Shown in pieces: positions 44,375 through 55,459 of a stretch of 64,000 nt of DNA (position 1 is its first letter; each line of letters begins with the position of its first letter). A program made the translations under genes and the position numbers. The DNA is from Cryptomeria japonica (Eukaryota > Streptophyta > Pinopsida > Cupressales > Cupressaceae): positions 552,385,136 to 552,449,135 of the forward strand of contig NC_081413.1 of NCBI RefSeq assembly GCF_030272615.1. Direction: 5' to 3'. The notes under the pieces were generated by a model that was not told where the DNA came from, ran no database searches, and saw only the letters and a list, made by a program, of their open reading frames with translations.

Positions 44375-44985
44375 TTGTCACTGATCCACGGTGGTTAAAG
44401 GTCGAGAATCTTCCCATTGCGGTCTACCAACAGCCGTTGATTTCCTTTGGACTTGTTAACCTTTAACACATCTGGTCCACCCGCCACCCACATTGGTTGA
44501 GCCCACCATTCATTCACTAGTTCGCAAAGAGTAAAGGACGGGCATCTCTTCATAGTGGTCTAGTGACAACCGTTAGATCATGAACTAATTGTTCGATCGT
44601 TAAGGTCCTTTGTTACTTAGTCGTCACCACTAAACCATTACCGCTAGCTATCTCTATTAACTATATGCATTAACTATTTGACCGGCCCCGCCGCTAGTGG
44701 CTTTTCGCTAGGTCGCAATGAATATTCAACATGCAACTTCCCATTGCGGTGTCACAACAACCGTTAGATCAAAATAAACTTATCCGGCCTATAAGAACCC
44801 GATGCATACATAAAGGAAAATACTTAGGACTTTAGGAAACTATGAAACATTTCAAATTTAATTAAAACCCACCCAAACCTAGAACTCAAAATGACCCCTT
44901 TCAACAACACAGGGACCCTTCCACTTAAGTGAAAAAAGCAACGAGCAAATAGAAGTGATTTCGAAATAATGCGACGCAAAGGTTT
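44375..44985 (+). repeat. Left arm of the inverted repeat
   Basis: This arm itself contains four diverged sub-repeats of the form GGTCGAGNATCTTCCCATTG ... ACAACCGTTAGATCA, at about 44250 (just outside), 44400, 44535 and 44745. Confidence 0.75.
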
Positions 44986-45904
44986 TTTTTTAAAGATTTT
45001 CAAAGGGATCAATCCAAAATTTGGAAAATTAAGGTTATCAAGAAAAACTTCCAACAACATCCAAAACACTGATAACACCATAGAGGAATAAAAGGAGGGT
45101 GTATCAGAATGACCTACGCCGATGTCATATAAAGGTGAAAGTAGAACCTAGCCAGGAGGCGAAGTGATCGGTAAGACCTATGCCGATTGAAGGACGACTG
45201 TCGCCAAATAATTGAATTATCGAAAAAGTTATGCCGATTAACCATTGTGAAATCTGATTGCAAAACCCTAAACCTTCCATTATTAAATGTAGAGAACGGG
45301 TAGATTGGTGTTCGCACAAGGCAAATCATAGGAGGATTTCAGTTGAGTAAATGCTTCTAATCCGTCAAATACATATATGAAGAGTTGGTACAAGGATTTT
45401 GCATAACAGTTTGCAGCTAACAGAGAGATTGAAGCTATATTAAACTACAGAAAAGGCAAAACTAACAACTATAGATCAATACTTCATGTGACAGAAAATT
45501 TGTATTTGACTACATCAATACTTAACAAACATTGTGTTGAAAAATTGGCAGCATGAAGTGTAAGAAGCATTGGTTCTTTACAAATTGTAATGTCCACCAT
45601 CCATCATCAGTACATGTAGATGAAAAATGAAATCTTTAAATGTCAAAATATTGGCTACAAAATGACCATCAAAGGCGCTCCATGCACCTATAGTGGTGAG
45701 CCATTTCTAACACAGTGTCAGCTGACAATTTTTCCTATTTACCATAACAAGATGTTTTATAACATAGTGGGTAAGTACCTAAAATAGTGCTACTGCTAAT
45801 TTTACAAAATTATTCCTATTTTCTTCAATAGGGTCATAGAAGTGTAGTTTTAAGTGACATATGCAAAACAGGAAATTGTATATAAACAACAAAACTAATT
45901 CCCA

Positions 45905-46490
45905 ATGTATTGGAGTATGACAACCATGTTCTCTCCAATCTTTGTTACTTTGACAGCGGCTGGTGCCGAGAGCCAGTTATCATCAGAATTGAGTAGTTTG
46001 CAGAAGGGATCCAGATTCCCATTCCTCACCCCTACCCTAAACACCTCCCATGCCTCTTGGATGAAGTTCTTCCTCCTCTCCTATGCTGCCCTTTTTTGGG
46101 CAATTTCCTCATCTTTACTGGCTAACTCCTCTTATTCAGAGGAGATATAGTTGGTGTGGTTAAAATAGATGCCGAGGGTGCTTACCCAACAATCAGAATC
46201 CAACTCTAGAATGGCATTTGCCAAGGCCTGTCCATCAAACAAGCAAACCAAGTCATCAATCCTCTGTATGGTTGCTTCCTTTGAATCGAATATGTCAACC
46301 ATAGGGCAAATGACAGCCTCATAAACAAACCCATCACACCAGTGTCGATTAGCACCCAATATACCATTAGCCACCCACCATACAACATTCCAGAGCACAT
46401 CATTTGCTTGAAATAGCTGACTGTATTGGGCCTGGATCGATCCCTCTCTACACAGGCAACTGAGACCAAAATGATGCACCATCGATTCAG
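45905..46490 (-). pseudogene. Unidentified ORF carried inside the inverted-arm element
   Basis: A minus-strand frame from about 46490 (MVHHFGLSCLCREGSIQAQY) to a TAG at about 45897 has only two in-frame stops (about 46132 and 46088). It includes ANGILGANRHWCDGFVYEAV, KEATIQRIDDLVCLFDGQAL, EELASKDEEIAQKRAA, NFIQEAWEVFRVGVRNGNLD and PAAVKVTKIGENMVVIL. The composition is that of a real soluble protein with a helical, charged part. It does not match transposase, gag or pol patterns I know. It may be a fragment captured from a host gene by the element; that is inference from its position between the arms. Confidence 0.5.
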
Positions 46491-46499
46491 ATCAATACT

Positions 46500-47600
46500 T
46501 TCAGGCTTAAGACTGCAATCTAAACCATTCCTTATATATAGTTTTGGACTTTCTAGAGAAGTCTAGAGACCAGAACAAGCTCGAATTCCAATCAAGGTTC
46601 ATCCAAACAACATATCTTTACTATTATGAGAACTTGTCTAGTCCCTGCTCGTACGTACTTTATCTAACTAGCCTGATACCAACCTACCAAAGCGCATGAA
46701 AAAATAGAGGTCTCTGGTTTGTCCTTCCACTAAGGTATGGCCTACCTCTACCTAAAATGAAGCTCCCATGCTCGATCCACATTCACCGACATAAAGGGCA
46801 TTCCTTATACTAAAATAGCTTGTTCCACCAAATGGAAGAGATAGGGAAATTAAGACCATGCTAAGGAGATTCATCATACCAAGTGAGGTGTTAGGAAACT
46901 ATTTACCATTTTTTATGCATTTTCCACATTTTTGAGGTGATGATCCATATTCTGGATTAGGCGTTTGAATAATGGAATAATCAGAGCTCCACATGTGTGT
47001 TTGATAGTCATTTGAAGGATCATTGTCACCTAGGTTGTTACTTTTCTCAAATCTGGCCTATGAGCCCTTGTAAGCCTAAAATGACATAAATTTGCATTAT
47101 GATGTAAAATGACTTGTAAAGCCTAATTAGGCATTTAGGCATGTCAATTTAATGTTAGGAAGTTATACTAGGAGATTCAGTATAATTAAAAATGCATAAA
47201 AGGCAAAAATACACATTTGAGAAAAAGTTGTCATTATTGCTTGACAACTTTTTGCAACTTTTTGAGAAACTTTGCATTTTTTTAGCAAATCGGTGGTTAG
47301 GCAACAGATGAAGAGTTGGTTATGACCAAAATGGCATATAAAATTCTTTGAGAATGATTCTACATGGGTAGGATTATTTGTGAGCAAGTTTGAATAGATT
47401 TTAAAGACAATTTCCAAATTTTACCTTGTAATTTTGTCATTTTTGTAGCCGCAGTCTGTACCAAATGAATTGACCTTGCTACTATTCTTTCATAGTGGTT
47501 TAGTGTATGTTATTTTATTGCTCAAGAGGTGTTTGTAATTTCTTTTGGTGCAAGTTTGAGGTGTGTTTACAAATTTGTATTGCTCTTAGCCCGAGCAAGG
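46500..47600. other. No gene seen
   Basis: Interior of the inverted-arm element between the ORF and the right side. Short minus-strand frames here (for example 47417-47163) are chance-like. Confidence 0.55.
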
Positions 47601-47608
47601 GTTCATGA

Positions 47609-47746
47609 GGAGTTTGACTAACACGTGTGTTAGTCGCGCATTTTAAACTGTCAATTTTGCAATAAATGGCTAGGATTGACTAACATGTCACTATCATGCT
47701 ATACGAAAGGTCTATTTTGGAGCCAGAATAGCCACGGCCCCATGCA
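47609..47746 (+). repeat. Copy of the TATTCTGGCTCC small element lacking its left tip
   Basis: TTGACTAACACGTGTGTTAG, TCGCGCATTTTAAACTGTCA, ATTTTGCAATAAATGGC, GATTGACTAACATGTCACTA and ATTTTGGAGCCAGAATAGCC align with 29737-29866. The right tip and flank (AGCCACGGCC, compared with AGCCACGACC) also match. Confidence 0.85.
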
Positions 47747-47834
47747 TGAGCAACAATCTGTCCATGAATTATGAATTTTAGGTTTAATAATTTCGAGAAC
47801 ATTTGATAAAAAACCTTCATGTCTTATTGTCTCT

Positions 47835-48385
47835 AAGGAAAATTTGTTTGTCTGTTACCTTTTCCTCCACTTATCTGGAAGGGTCTTTATGTCGTTGAAA
47901 AGGGGCCATTTGAGTTTTAAGTCTAGGCGGGTTTTGTCTTTTAAGTTGGATCGCTTTAATTTTCCTAAGTCTAAGAATGGATCTCTAACGTATGCATCGG
48001 GTTCTTAAAAGTCGGGCGGGTTTGTTTTGATCCAACGATGGTCATGATACCATAATGGGAAGTTTCATGTTGAAAACCCGTCATGACTCAGCGACAAGCT
48101 GCTCGTGGCAGGGCTGGTCAGAGATCCAACACTGGCAGTTAAGCACTGGCGGTTAAGTGATGAAGGGATCTTAAATTTTGAGCGGTAAGGATTTGATCTG
48201 ATGGTTGTCGCTAGACTGCAATGAAGAGTTGCGAGTCCTTTTACTCTTCATGGATCAGCAACTGAATGGTGGGCCCAGAAAGTGTGGAGAAAAAAGCTCT
48301 TTAAATTATGGTCAGATCCAAGAAAAATCAACGGTGGTCATGAGACCTCGATGGGAAGATGCAAGTCCTTTTACCTATCGCGACT
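47835..48385 (-). repeat. Right arm of the inverted repeat
   Basis: This is the inverted partner of 44375-44985. Downstream, at 48430-48640, there is further sequence with CGATACCCGATG repeats that matches the left side only weakly. Confidence 0.75.
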
Positions 48386-48639
48386 CAGCGACCAACAGGG
48401 TCATCAGAGAATGTCATCCCATGCTACTCCGATACCCGATGGGCTAGATGATAAAGGCGGTATCATCAGCATAACTTACTCCAATGAGGCAATACCGAAA
48501 GGTAGAAATACAAAGTCATTAGGATAACTCAAATTATCGGTGAGAGGAGTTTTGGGTTACGTCGATACCCGATGAGGGAGACAAAGCCGAGCACATAAGA
48601 GGAAGATAAGGTTATCGGTTTTTTTCTACCATATATATT

Positions 48640-48900
48640 GAAATCCTCCAATTTCTTACCGAGCCAGAATAGAAACTCAATTATGATACAAGAATTTAAT
48701 TTTATTTGTAGTCATATATATTCAAATGCTTGAGTTTGATGTTATAGAATAATTTTATGCACACAATCAAAAACATTTGTTTTTTCACCATATATAATGA
48801 AATGTTAACAACAATTTCAAAACAGGGAAGATAAGAGTATCGGTTGGTCTCAACAATTTTTATTTTTGTCCGGTAAAGCTATATTTTATATTAATTCTGA
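48640..48900. other. No gene seen
   Basis: AT-rich sequence with one isolated GAGCCAGAATAGA tip (about 48661) and the repeated phrase ACCATATATAxTGAAAT (48628 and 48788). Confidence 0.5.
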
Positions 48901-49609
48901 AAAATGTTTACATTCTAAAAGATAAAACTCCACGGCTAGCCGACTAAACCATCGAAGCCAGTATACATAACGGTTCATACATAACACATTCAAAAACATT
49001 TTTAAAAAAAACACAGTCCTTGCTTCAAAAAAGTTTGTATGTGCCATCTCGCTACTCCACATGAATAGTGACTGTGCAATCTTCCACATCCAACACTTCC
49101 ATGTTCCTAACTTGGTTCATTTATGTCTCCGTACTGGAGCCTTCATTGAAGTGCAACACACGAGCCTTCTTAGTTGTTCCTCTTCCATGAGGTTGACCCC
49201 ATCATTTTGTGTGTGCAGGAACCATTCATTGCACAAGTGCTCTATATTCTGACCAAGGTCCCCATTTTGACATCTCCACACATGCTTCCTAGACATTGAC
49301 CGTCTCAAGGTATTGCACAATACCATACATACCAGCATTTTCTACAGTTCTTGTGGCCTCTTTATCGAATGTGGCACTCTAGAGCAAGAACGGTCGCAAG
49401 GGATGAGTGAATTCACTCACGTGAATCCACGCTTCATCCACACTTTCAAATTCATCCATGTCTCATGCCAAACCTAATAAATCTTCCATTCCACGTAGCC
49501 ATTCCTTCTTCCCACACTTGTTCATGATTTCTCTGAGTTTTAGAACAGGTCGTAGCTCCAGACACCATGCCATAAACAGAGACACTATGTTCGCATTCGT
49601 TTTGTTCTT
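48900..49609 (-). pseudogene. 3' part of an unidentified minus-strand ORF interrupted by the copia element
   Basis: Minus-strand reading continues from the far side of the copia insertion (56887-57120). It is NIVSLFMAWCLELRPVLKLR, then MNKCGKKEWLRGMEDLLGLA and a TGA at about 49464. Further coding-like fragments follow (VDEAWIHVSEFTHPLRPFLL), with a 73-codon open frame at 49338-49117. The helical Leu-rich block looks like genuine protein. No family is recognised. Confidence 0.45.
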
Positions 49610-49614
49610 CCATC

Positions 49615-51054
49615 TGTTGGATATTGTTGGTATATGATGAACCGGTATGCAAATTATAATGTATGTTGTCATTAATGTCAATAAGTACAAGTAAACTAGT
49701 ATGTAGATTAAAAGAAGTTGGTGAACCGGTATGAAGAGGTATGAAGAAATGCAGTGAACCGATGTCGAGGTTTCACTAGTGTGACTACTGGTTGGTAGTC
49801 TCAGCTCTAGGGTTATCAGTTTGGCAATCCAGCTTGTACATTGAAACTGATGATATTCTATGACGAGTTAGCTAAGAGATAAGGATGAGATAGAGGTGCC
49901 ACGTCACCTTTGTGCACGTGAAGGATTTCCTTGAGAATCTTGCATGAGAATATTGACTGCATTAAAAGTCTACCTCATGAATGAACATTCTTCTTGGCGG
50001 TATGAGAAGAAAGCGTGATGAGTTACTGATTACCATGTGTGGTAAAGAATGAACAATGCAGATTGTCTTGTGATCTGTTTGAAATTGTATTACTCTATGT
50101 AATATGTTTGGACGGACAGGATTGGACTGGGTGTATTGTAAACCTAAGATGCTTAGGGTTTAGGGTTTATACTACTGATCTAACTGTTGTCTATAAGGTC
50201 GATGATGTTTGTTATTGTAAGTTGTTGGCAAATGTTGTGTGTGTATCTGAGTGATGAGATACTTGCCAGACTAATAAAAGAAAACTGCAGAGTGTGATTG
50301 CAGAGTAGAGGAACTGAAAAGGATTTGCCTTAGGATGTAGTGTTGTTATCATATCAGAGTATTTACCTGTTGTCTTCTAACCATTTCAACAGTTGGAAAA
50401 TCCCTTTACCAAGTAAATTTAACAAGCTTATTATAAATCCTTTAACCGAGTGACTCAAGATAATTGAGTTCTTCAAATCCTCTAGCAGGGTAACCTTTAA
50501 TAGGGTTTAAGCCTTTAACAGGGTATATAACCATTCCTTAACTGGGTGATCTTTAACAGGATCAGTTCGTAGCAGAACCATATTATAAAGTCTTTAACCA
50601 GACTAGGCTCCTAAAAGAACGAGCTTCAAAAGAGTTCAAAAACAAGCTTGTGGGTATTCATCTCCACCATGGTTTTTCTCATTTGGGTTTCCACGTGAAA
50701 AATCTGTGTGTCATGAGTTGTGCATTTTTCATGTGAAGATTATGTATTCTTTGTTTGAGTGATTATGCATGCAGAGTTAATAGGTTATGGTATTAATGGT
50801 ATACCACATGCATATATCTATGGGTGAAGTTGTTATCAAGTATTGAATGTATTTGAAGTGTTGAGACTTATTAGTCTATGGTGTCTAAAGTCTTACTGTG
50901 ATTAACTGGTATTGCCATGGTTAAGTTCAGTAATGATGACAACCAGTTGGTATTGCTTTAACTTGATAAGTTGTTGAGAAAGTTTTTGTCTATACTGATT
51001 CGCCCCCCCCTCTTAGTACCGGTTAGGGTATCTTTTGTTCATCATTATTCATCA
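49615..51054 (+). repeat. 5' LTR of the copia element
   Basis: 1440 bp, TG...CA. It contains AAACCTAAGATGCTTAGGG and the repeated phrase CTTTAACNGGGTNA (50440-50560), which is also in the 3' LTR. Transcription start and TATA box are not obvious. Confidence 0.96.
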
Positions 51055-51055
51055 A

Positions 51056-51070
51056 TTGGTATCAGAGCAA
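51056..51070 (+). promoter_or_regulatory. Primer-binding site (initiator-Met tRNA)
   Basis: TTGGTATCAGAGCAA begins two bases after the 5' LTR. TGGTATCAGAGC is complementary to the 3' end of plant initiator-Met tRNA, the usual primer of copia elements. Confidence 0.96.
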
Positions 51071-51125
51071 CTCCAGGTCCTCGGTGATATTAGCTTAACC
51101 GCTTGAGGTAAAATATCTTGCCTTA

Positions 51126-52060
51126 ATGATGAAGAGGGAAGGTCCTAAGTTCAATAGAGATAACTTCAAGATATGGAAGGACAAAATGAAGATTTACATC
51201 AAGAGTATGGGTGATCAACACTGGAGCTATGTTGAGAATGCCTATGTGATTCCCACTGACACTCTGACTGATGATCAGAAGAGAGAGATTCAGGAAAATG
51301 GGCAAGTCATGGAAGCCCTTATTAGTAGCTTGTTAGATATTGAGTTTATTGATGTACAAGGAAAGGACACGCCTAAGGATGTATGAGATGCACTGGAAAT
51401 CATTTATGGTGGTGATGAAAATGTAAAGAAAGCTAAGGAAGAAAGCCTTAGAGGAAAATTTGAGGACATGAGGATGGTTGAAGGTGAGACCATTCAGCAA
51501 TATCGCATTAGGATTAAGACTGTGGTTGGAGATATCAAAAGCGTTGGTGGAACGTTTGATGATGCCACCGTTGTTAGTAAAGTCTTGAGATCATTGTTAC
51601 CAATCTATGCAATCAGAGTTGTTGATATCCAGGAACTAAGGTCTATTGATAAAACCAAGGTTTCCTTAGACTCTATCATTGCAAAGTTAACTGCATATGA
51701 GTTGAATAGCTATGATGACAGTGTCCAGAAGAATGAGTCAGCCTTTAGAGCATCTGCTACACCATCCAGAAAATGAAAAGAAACTAGTGCCAGTTATGAA
51801 TCCAGACAATGCAGAGATATGGATGATAAAGAAATTCTGATGGAGTTTGAAGCTCTTCTTGCTAGAAGACTTCCGAAAGGAACTGGAAAATATAGAGGTA
51901 AGCTTCCTTTAAAATGTTTTTCCTGCAACAAGATAAGACATATAGCTATTAATTGTCCTAACAATGACAATAAGGATAAACCAAAGAGGTTTAGAAAGTA
52001 TAAAGGAGGAAATAGAAGAAATTGTCTCGTTGCTATTGATGAAGGTGTCACTAATGAAGA
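51126..52060 (+). pseudogene. copia gag
   Basis: The first ATG of the element (51126 or 51129) starts MMKREGPKFNRDNFKIWKDK, the usual copia capsid start with the FxxWK motif. Stops at 51384 (a decayed Trp codon in the DVWDAL motif) and 51774 break it. The UBN2-like middle has LRGKFEDMRMVEGETIQQYR. The nucleocapsid knuckle CFSCNKIRHIAINC (51915-51956) is intact: C-x2-C-x4-H-x4-C. The protein would package element RNA. Confidence 0.95.
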
Positions 52061-52560
52061 ATCGGAGGATGAAGAGAGTGAAGATATAGTGTTTGTAGTT
52101 GTAAAGGAAGAAGTGTCAGATAAGAAAGCACTTGTCTCTCACATTGACAACTCTAATGAGTGGATAATTGATAGTGGTTGTTCTCACCACATGACTGGTG
52201 ACCAGAGAAAGTTTTTGTCTCTGGAGGAATATGATGGAGGTGTTGCCAGATTTGGCAATGATGCACCATGCTTGGTGAAAGGTAAATGATCCATTTCATT
52301 GAATGGAAAGAGCAATGCATATGATGTCTACTGGGTAGAAGGTCTTAAGCATAACCTATTGAGTGTTGCTCAGCTAAATGACAAAGGACTCATTCTGGAG
52401 TTCAAAGGTGGAGTCTGCAGTATAATTGGAAAGAATGGTGAACTTATTGCCACTGGTAAGCAGACCAAAGGTAACCTATTTCAGTTGAATGCCAAGATAA
52501 ATCGGTGTCTAATGGATAAGTTTGATGATAGTTGGATATGGCATAGGAGACTCTAAGATA
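52060..52560 (+). pseudogene. copia protease region
   Basis: EWIIDSGCSHHMTGD (52158-52203) carries the aspartic-protease DSG triad of copia pol, where DSGCS is the standard form. The domain continues VEGLKHNLLSVAQLNDKG and ends at the integrase zinc region. Stops at about 52287 and 52554 interrupt it. In an active element this would cut the polyprotein. Confidence 0.93.
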
Positions 52561-53690
52561 TGAACTTTGACAATATTGTTAAAGCTAGTAAGATCAAGGC
52601 AGTGAGAGGATTACCTTTGCTGAACAAACCGGAGAATTCTTTGTCTAGAGAATGTCAACTTGGGAAGATGTCTTCCTCAACTTCTAAAGGTAAGTCTTTT
52701 TCAGTAGAAAACTTACTTGAGCTTGTGCATACTGATTTGTGTGGTCCTATGAAAACTAGAAGTATTCAGGGAGATAGGTATTTTATGATTCTTACTGATG
52801 ACTGCTCAAGAATGATGTGGGTCACATTCTTGAAAGACAAGTCTGAAGCATTTGGAAAGTTCAAAGCCTTCAGAGCATTAGTAGAGAAGGAAAGTGGCCA
52901 AAGGATAAAGTGTCTAAGAACTTATCAAGGAGGAGAATTCACTTCTAATGAATTCAACAAGTACTATGAAGAAAGTGATATCAAGAGGTAGTTGTCTACC
53001 CCAAGGACACCACAATAAAATGGCATAGCAAAAAGAAATAACAGGACTGTAGTTGAAGTGGCTAGAACAATGTTGATCCAAGGAAAGGTTGCTCACATTT
53101 TTTGGAGAGAAGCGGTGAGCACTGCAGTCTATAATATGAACTAGGTACTCATCAAGAAAGATAGAGTTAAAACCCCTTATGAGTATTGGATGAGGAAAAC
53201 TCCCACTATGAGTTACTTTAAAATGTTTAGTAGTAAGTGCTATATCAAGAGAAGTGAGCATTTGAGCAAATTTGATGCTAAAAGTGATGAAAGAATATTT
53301 CTGGGATATTCCACTAAGAGCAAAGTTCTCAAGTGCTATAACAATAGAACACAGAAAATTGTTGAGAGTATCAATGTCAAGGTTGATGAATCCCCTGAGG
53401 AACCTGAGGAAACCTGCAGTGAAGAAGTGGAAGATGAACCAGGTATAGCCTTCTGGGAACCGGTTAAGAAAGAAACTAGTAAAGATCTCAGTGTTCCTGT
53501 ACTAGTAGAAGCTGCAGTAGGAGAAGAAGAAGAGGTAAGTAAAGGAGGAGAAGAAAAGCTATCAAATCAAGCTAGAGTCATTCCTAGATATGTGAAGCCA
53601 CATCATGATCCGAAGCAAATCATAGGAGATAAATGCAGGGATACTCACAAGAAGAAAAGTGAAGGAGAACTCTTGCATGATTTCTAAATT
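52540..53690 (+). pseudogene. copia integrase with altered active site
   Basis: The core starts LVHTDLCGPM (first catalytic Asp intact). The second site reads CLRTYQGGEFTSNEF, where copia integrases have TDxGGEF, so Tyr replaces the Asp. The third site reads NGIAKRNNRT, where the family has NG-x-AE-R-x-NR, so Lys replaces Glu. Two of three DDE residues are therefore lost, besides stops at about 52989, 53016 and 53142 that look like decayed Gln codons (TAG/TAA from CAG/CAA). The HHCC zinc domain is recognisable but eroded (HRRL ... SRECQLGK). The C-terminal linker is acidic. Confidence 0.92.
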
Positions 53691-55224
53691 TGAACCCGAC
53701 TTCTAGAGAAGCACTTACAAATGAAGATTGGATTAAAGCAATGGAAGAGGAGCTAGACCAGATAGAAAAGAATGCAACATGGTCTCTGGCACCCAGACCA
53801 GAACACAAAAATGTCATAGGTACCAAATGGGTCTTCAGGAATAAGCTAAATGAAGAAGGCATAGTTGTAAGGAACAAGGCAAGACTTGTATGCAAAGGAT
53901 ATGCTCAGGAGGAGGGAGAAGACTATGGAGAAACCTTTTCTCCTGTGGCTAGACTAGAAGGTGTCTAAATGCTACTTGCATTTGTAGCATTTAAGGGATT
54001 TAAGGTTTATCAGATGGATGTGAAGTCTGTGTTTTTTAATGGAATCCTAAAAGAGGAAGTGTATATTGAGCAACCGGAAGGGTTTGCCTTATCAGAAGAT
54101 AGTGACATGGTATGTAGATTACACAAAGCCCTATATGGATTGAAACAAGCACCTAAGGCATGGTATGAAAGGTTACACTATCATCTTGTGAAGATTGGAT
54201 TTCAGAGAATAAGTGAGGATAGCAACATCTACTTAAAATCTGAAGGTGATCAGATTCTGATCTATGAAGTATTTGTAGATGACATAATCTTTGGAGGAGA
54301 TGATAAAATGAGTCATGTATTTGCAAATGAAATGAAGAAAGAGTTTGAGATGTCTCTGATTGGAGAGATAAAGTTCTACATTGGTTTACAGATTCAACAA
54401 ATGAAAGAGGGTATCTTTATTACCCAGTCCAAGTATGTCAAAGAGGTATTGAAGACCTTTGGCATAGAGGAAAGCAAACCGGTTGGTACACCGATGGTGA
54501 CTGGCTATAAATTGACTAAGGAAGATGACTCAGCAGTGGTAAATGAAAAGGAGTACCGGTCAATGATCGGTAAATTGCACTATGTTGTGCACAGCAGACC
54601 AGATATTGCTCATGCAGTAGGCATTGTAGCTTGTTTTCAGAAAAGTCCAAGAGAATCCCACTTGGTAGCTGTCAAAAGGATTCTTAGATATCTGAAAGGA
54701 ACAGTTGACTATGGATTGTGGTATCTATGTAATGGTGACTATAACCTCAAAGTATATATCTATGCTGATTGGGCAGGTAATGTGGACGACCGGAAGAGCA
54801 CAACGGGTGGAGCTTTCTTTCTTGGTGGAAGACTAGTCTCATGGACGAGTAAGAAGCAAAACTGTACTTCCCAATCTACAACTGAAGCAGAATATGTGGT
54901 AGCATTTATGAACTGCACTCAAGCAAACTGGATGAAACATGTATTGGAAGGTTTCAAAGTACCTATATCTGAACTGGTGAATATATTTTGTGACAACACA
55001 AGTGCAATAAATATTTCCAAGAATCCAGTATTGCATGCTAGAACTAAGCACATTGAGCTTAAATATCACTTCTTCAGAGAGAAAGTTTAGAATAAGGAGG
55101 TTGTACTTCAACATGTTTCCAGTAAGGAGCAACTAGCAGATATATTCACTAAGCCCTTACCAAAGACTACATTTACCTATTTGAGAGGTGAATTAGGGGT
55201 TCTGCCCCTTCATGAAGTCAACTA
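53690..55224 (+). pseudogene. copia reverse transcriptase and RNase H
   Basis: After one frame change near 53690, [20 protein letters not shown] opens the RT. One stop (53966) separates the palm start from an uninterrupted 373-codon frame (53969-55090). Catalytic residues are intact: [11 protein letters not shown] (first Asp), [16 protein letters not shown] and [11 protein letters not shown] (Asp pair). RNase H shows [27 protein letters not shown] and [12 protein letters not shown], all three acidic sites present. A stop at 55088 (probably a decayed Gln codon) precedes the last 45 codons (SSKEQLADIFTKPLPKT ... LGVLPLHEVN). Confidence 0.97.
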
Positions 55225-55447
55225 AAGTTGTGTGCTCCGCATCAGTCAGCTACTACAATGACAAATCTTTCAGGATTGATGTGTTGAAGGATGCTACTCC
55301 ATAGGGGGAGCAACATAGTGGAGTATGGAAGTTTGTGCCTCCACTTTGACATTGTTGTCAAAGGGGGAGAAGATATCTGATGATGAAGATACATTGGTCT
55401 ATGATGTTTATAGTTGCAATGCTACACTGAGTATTGCCATCAATGCC

Positions 55448-55459
55448 AAAAGGGGAGAT
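55448..55459 (+). promoter_or_regulatory. Polypurine tract
   Basis: AAAAGGGGAGAT lies immediately before the 3' LTR and would prime plus-strand DNA synthesis. Confidence 0.93.

Larger units (their letters stand above)
44375..48385. mobile_element. Foldback/MULE-like element with long diverged inverted arms and internal ORF
   Basis: The left arm (about 44375-44985) and right arm (about 47835-48385) are inverted copies. For example, the minus strand of the left arm gives GTATGCATCGGGTTCTTATA, GATCTAACGGTTGTTGTGAC and CGCAATGGGAAGTTGCATGT. The right arm gives GTATGCATCGGGTTCTTAAA, GATCCAACGATGGTCATGAT and ATAATGGGAAGTTTCATGT. The match also covers GAATGGTGGGCCC and ATCAACGG blocks further out, so arms of about 0.55 kb are well supported though diverged. 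Long arms with non-transposase cargo fit a non-autonomous MULE or foldback element. The outer ends and target duplication are not fixed. Confidence 0.7.

Noticed and set aside
52914-53261. Minus-strand 115-codon frame
   Set aside because: Antisense of the copia integrase.
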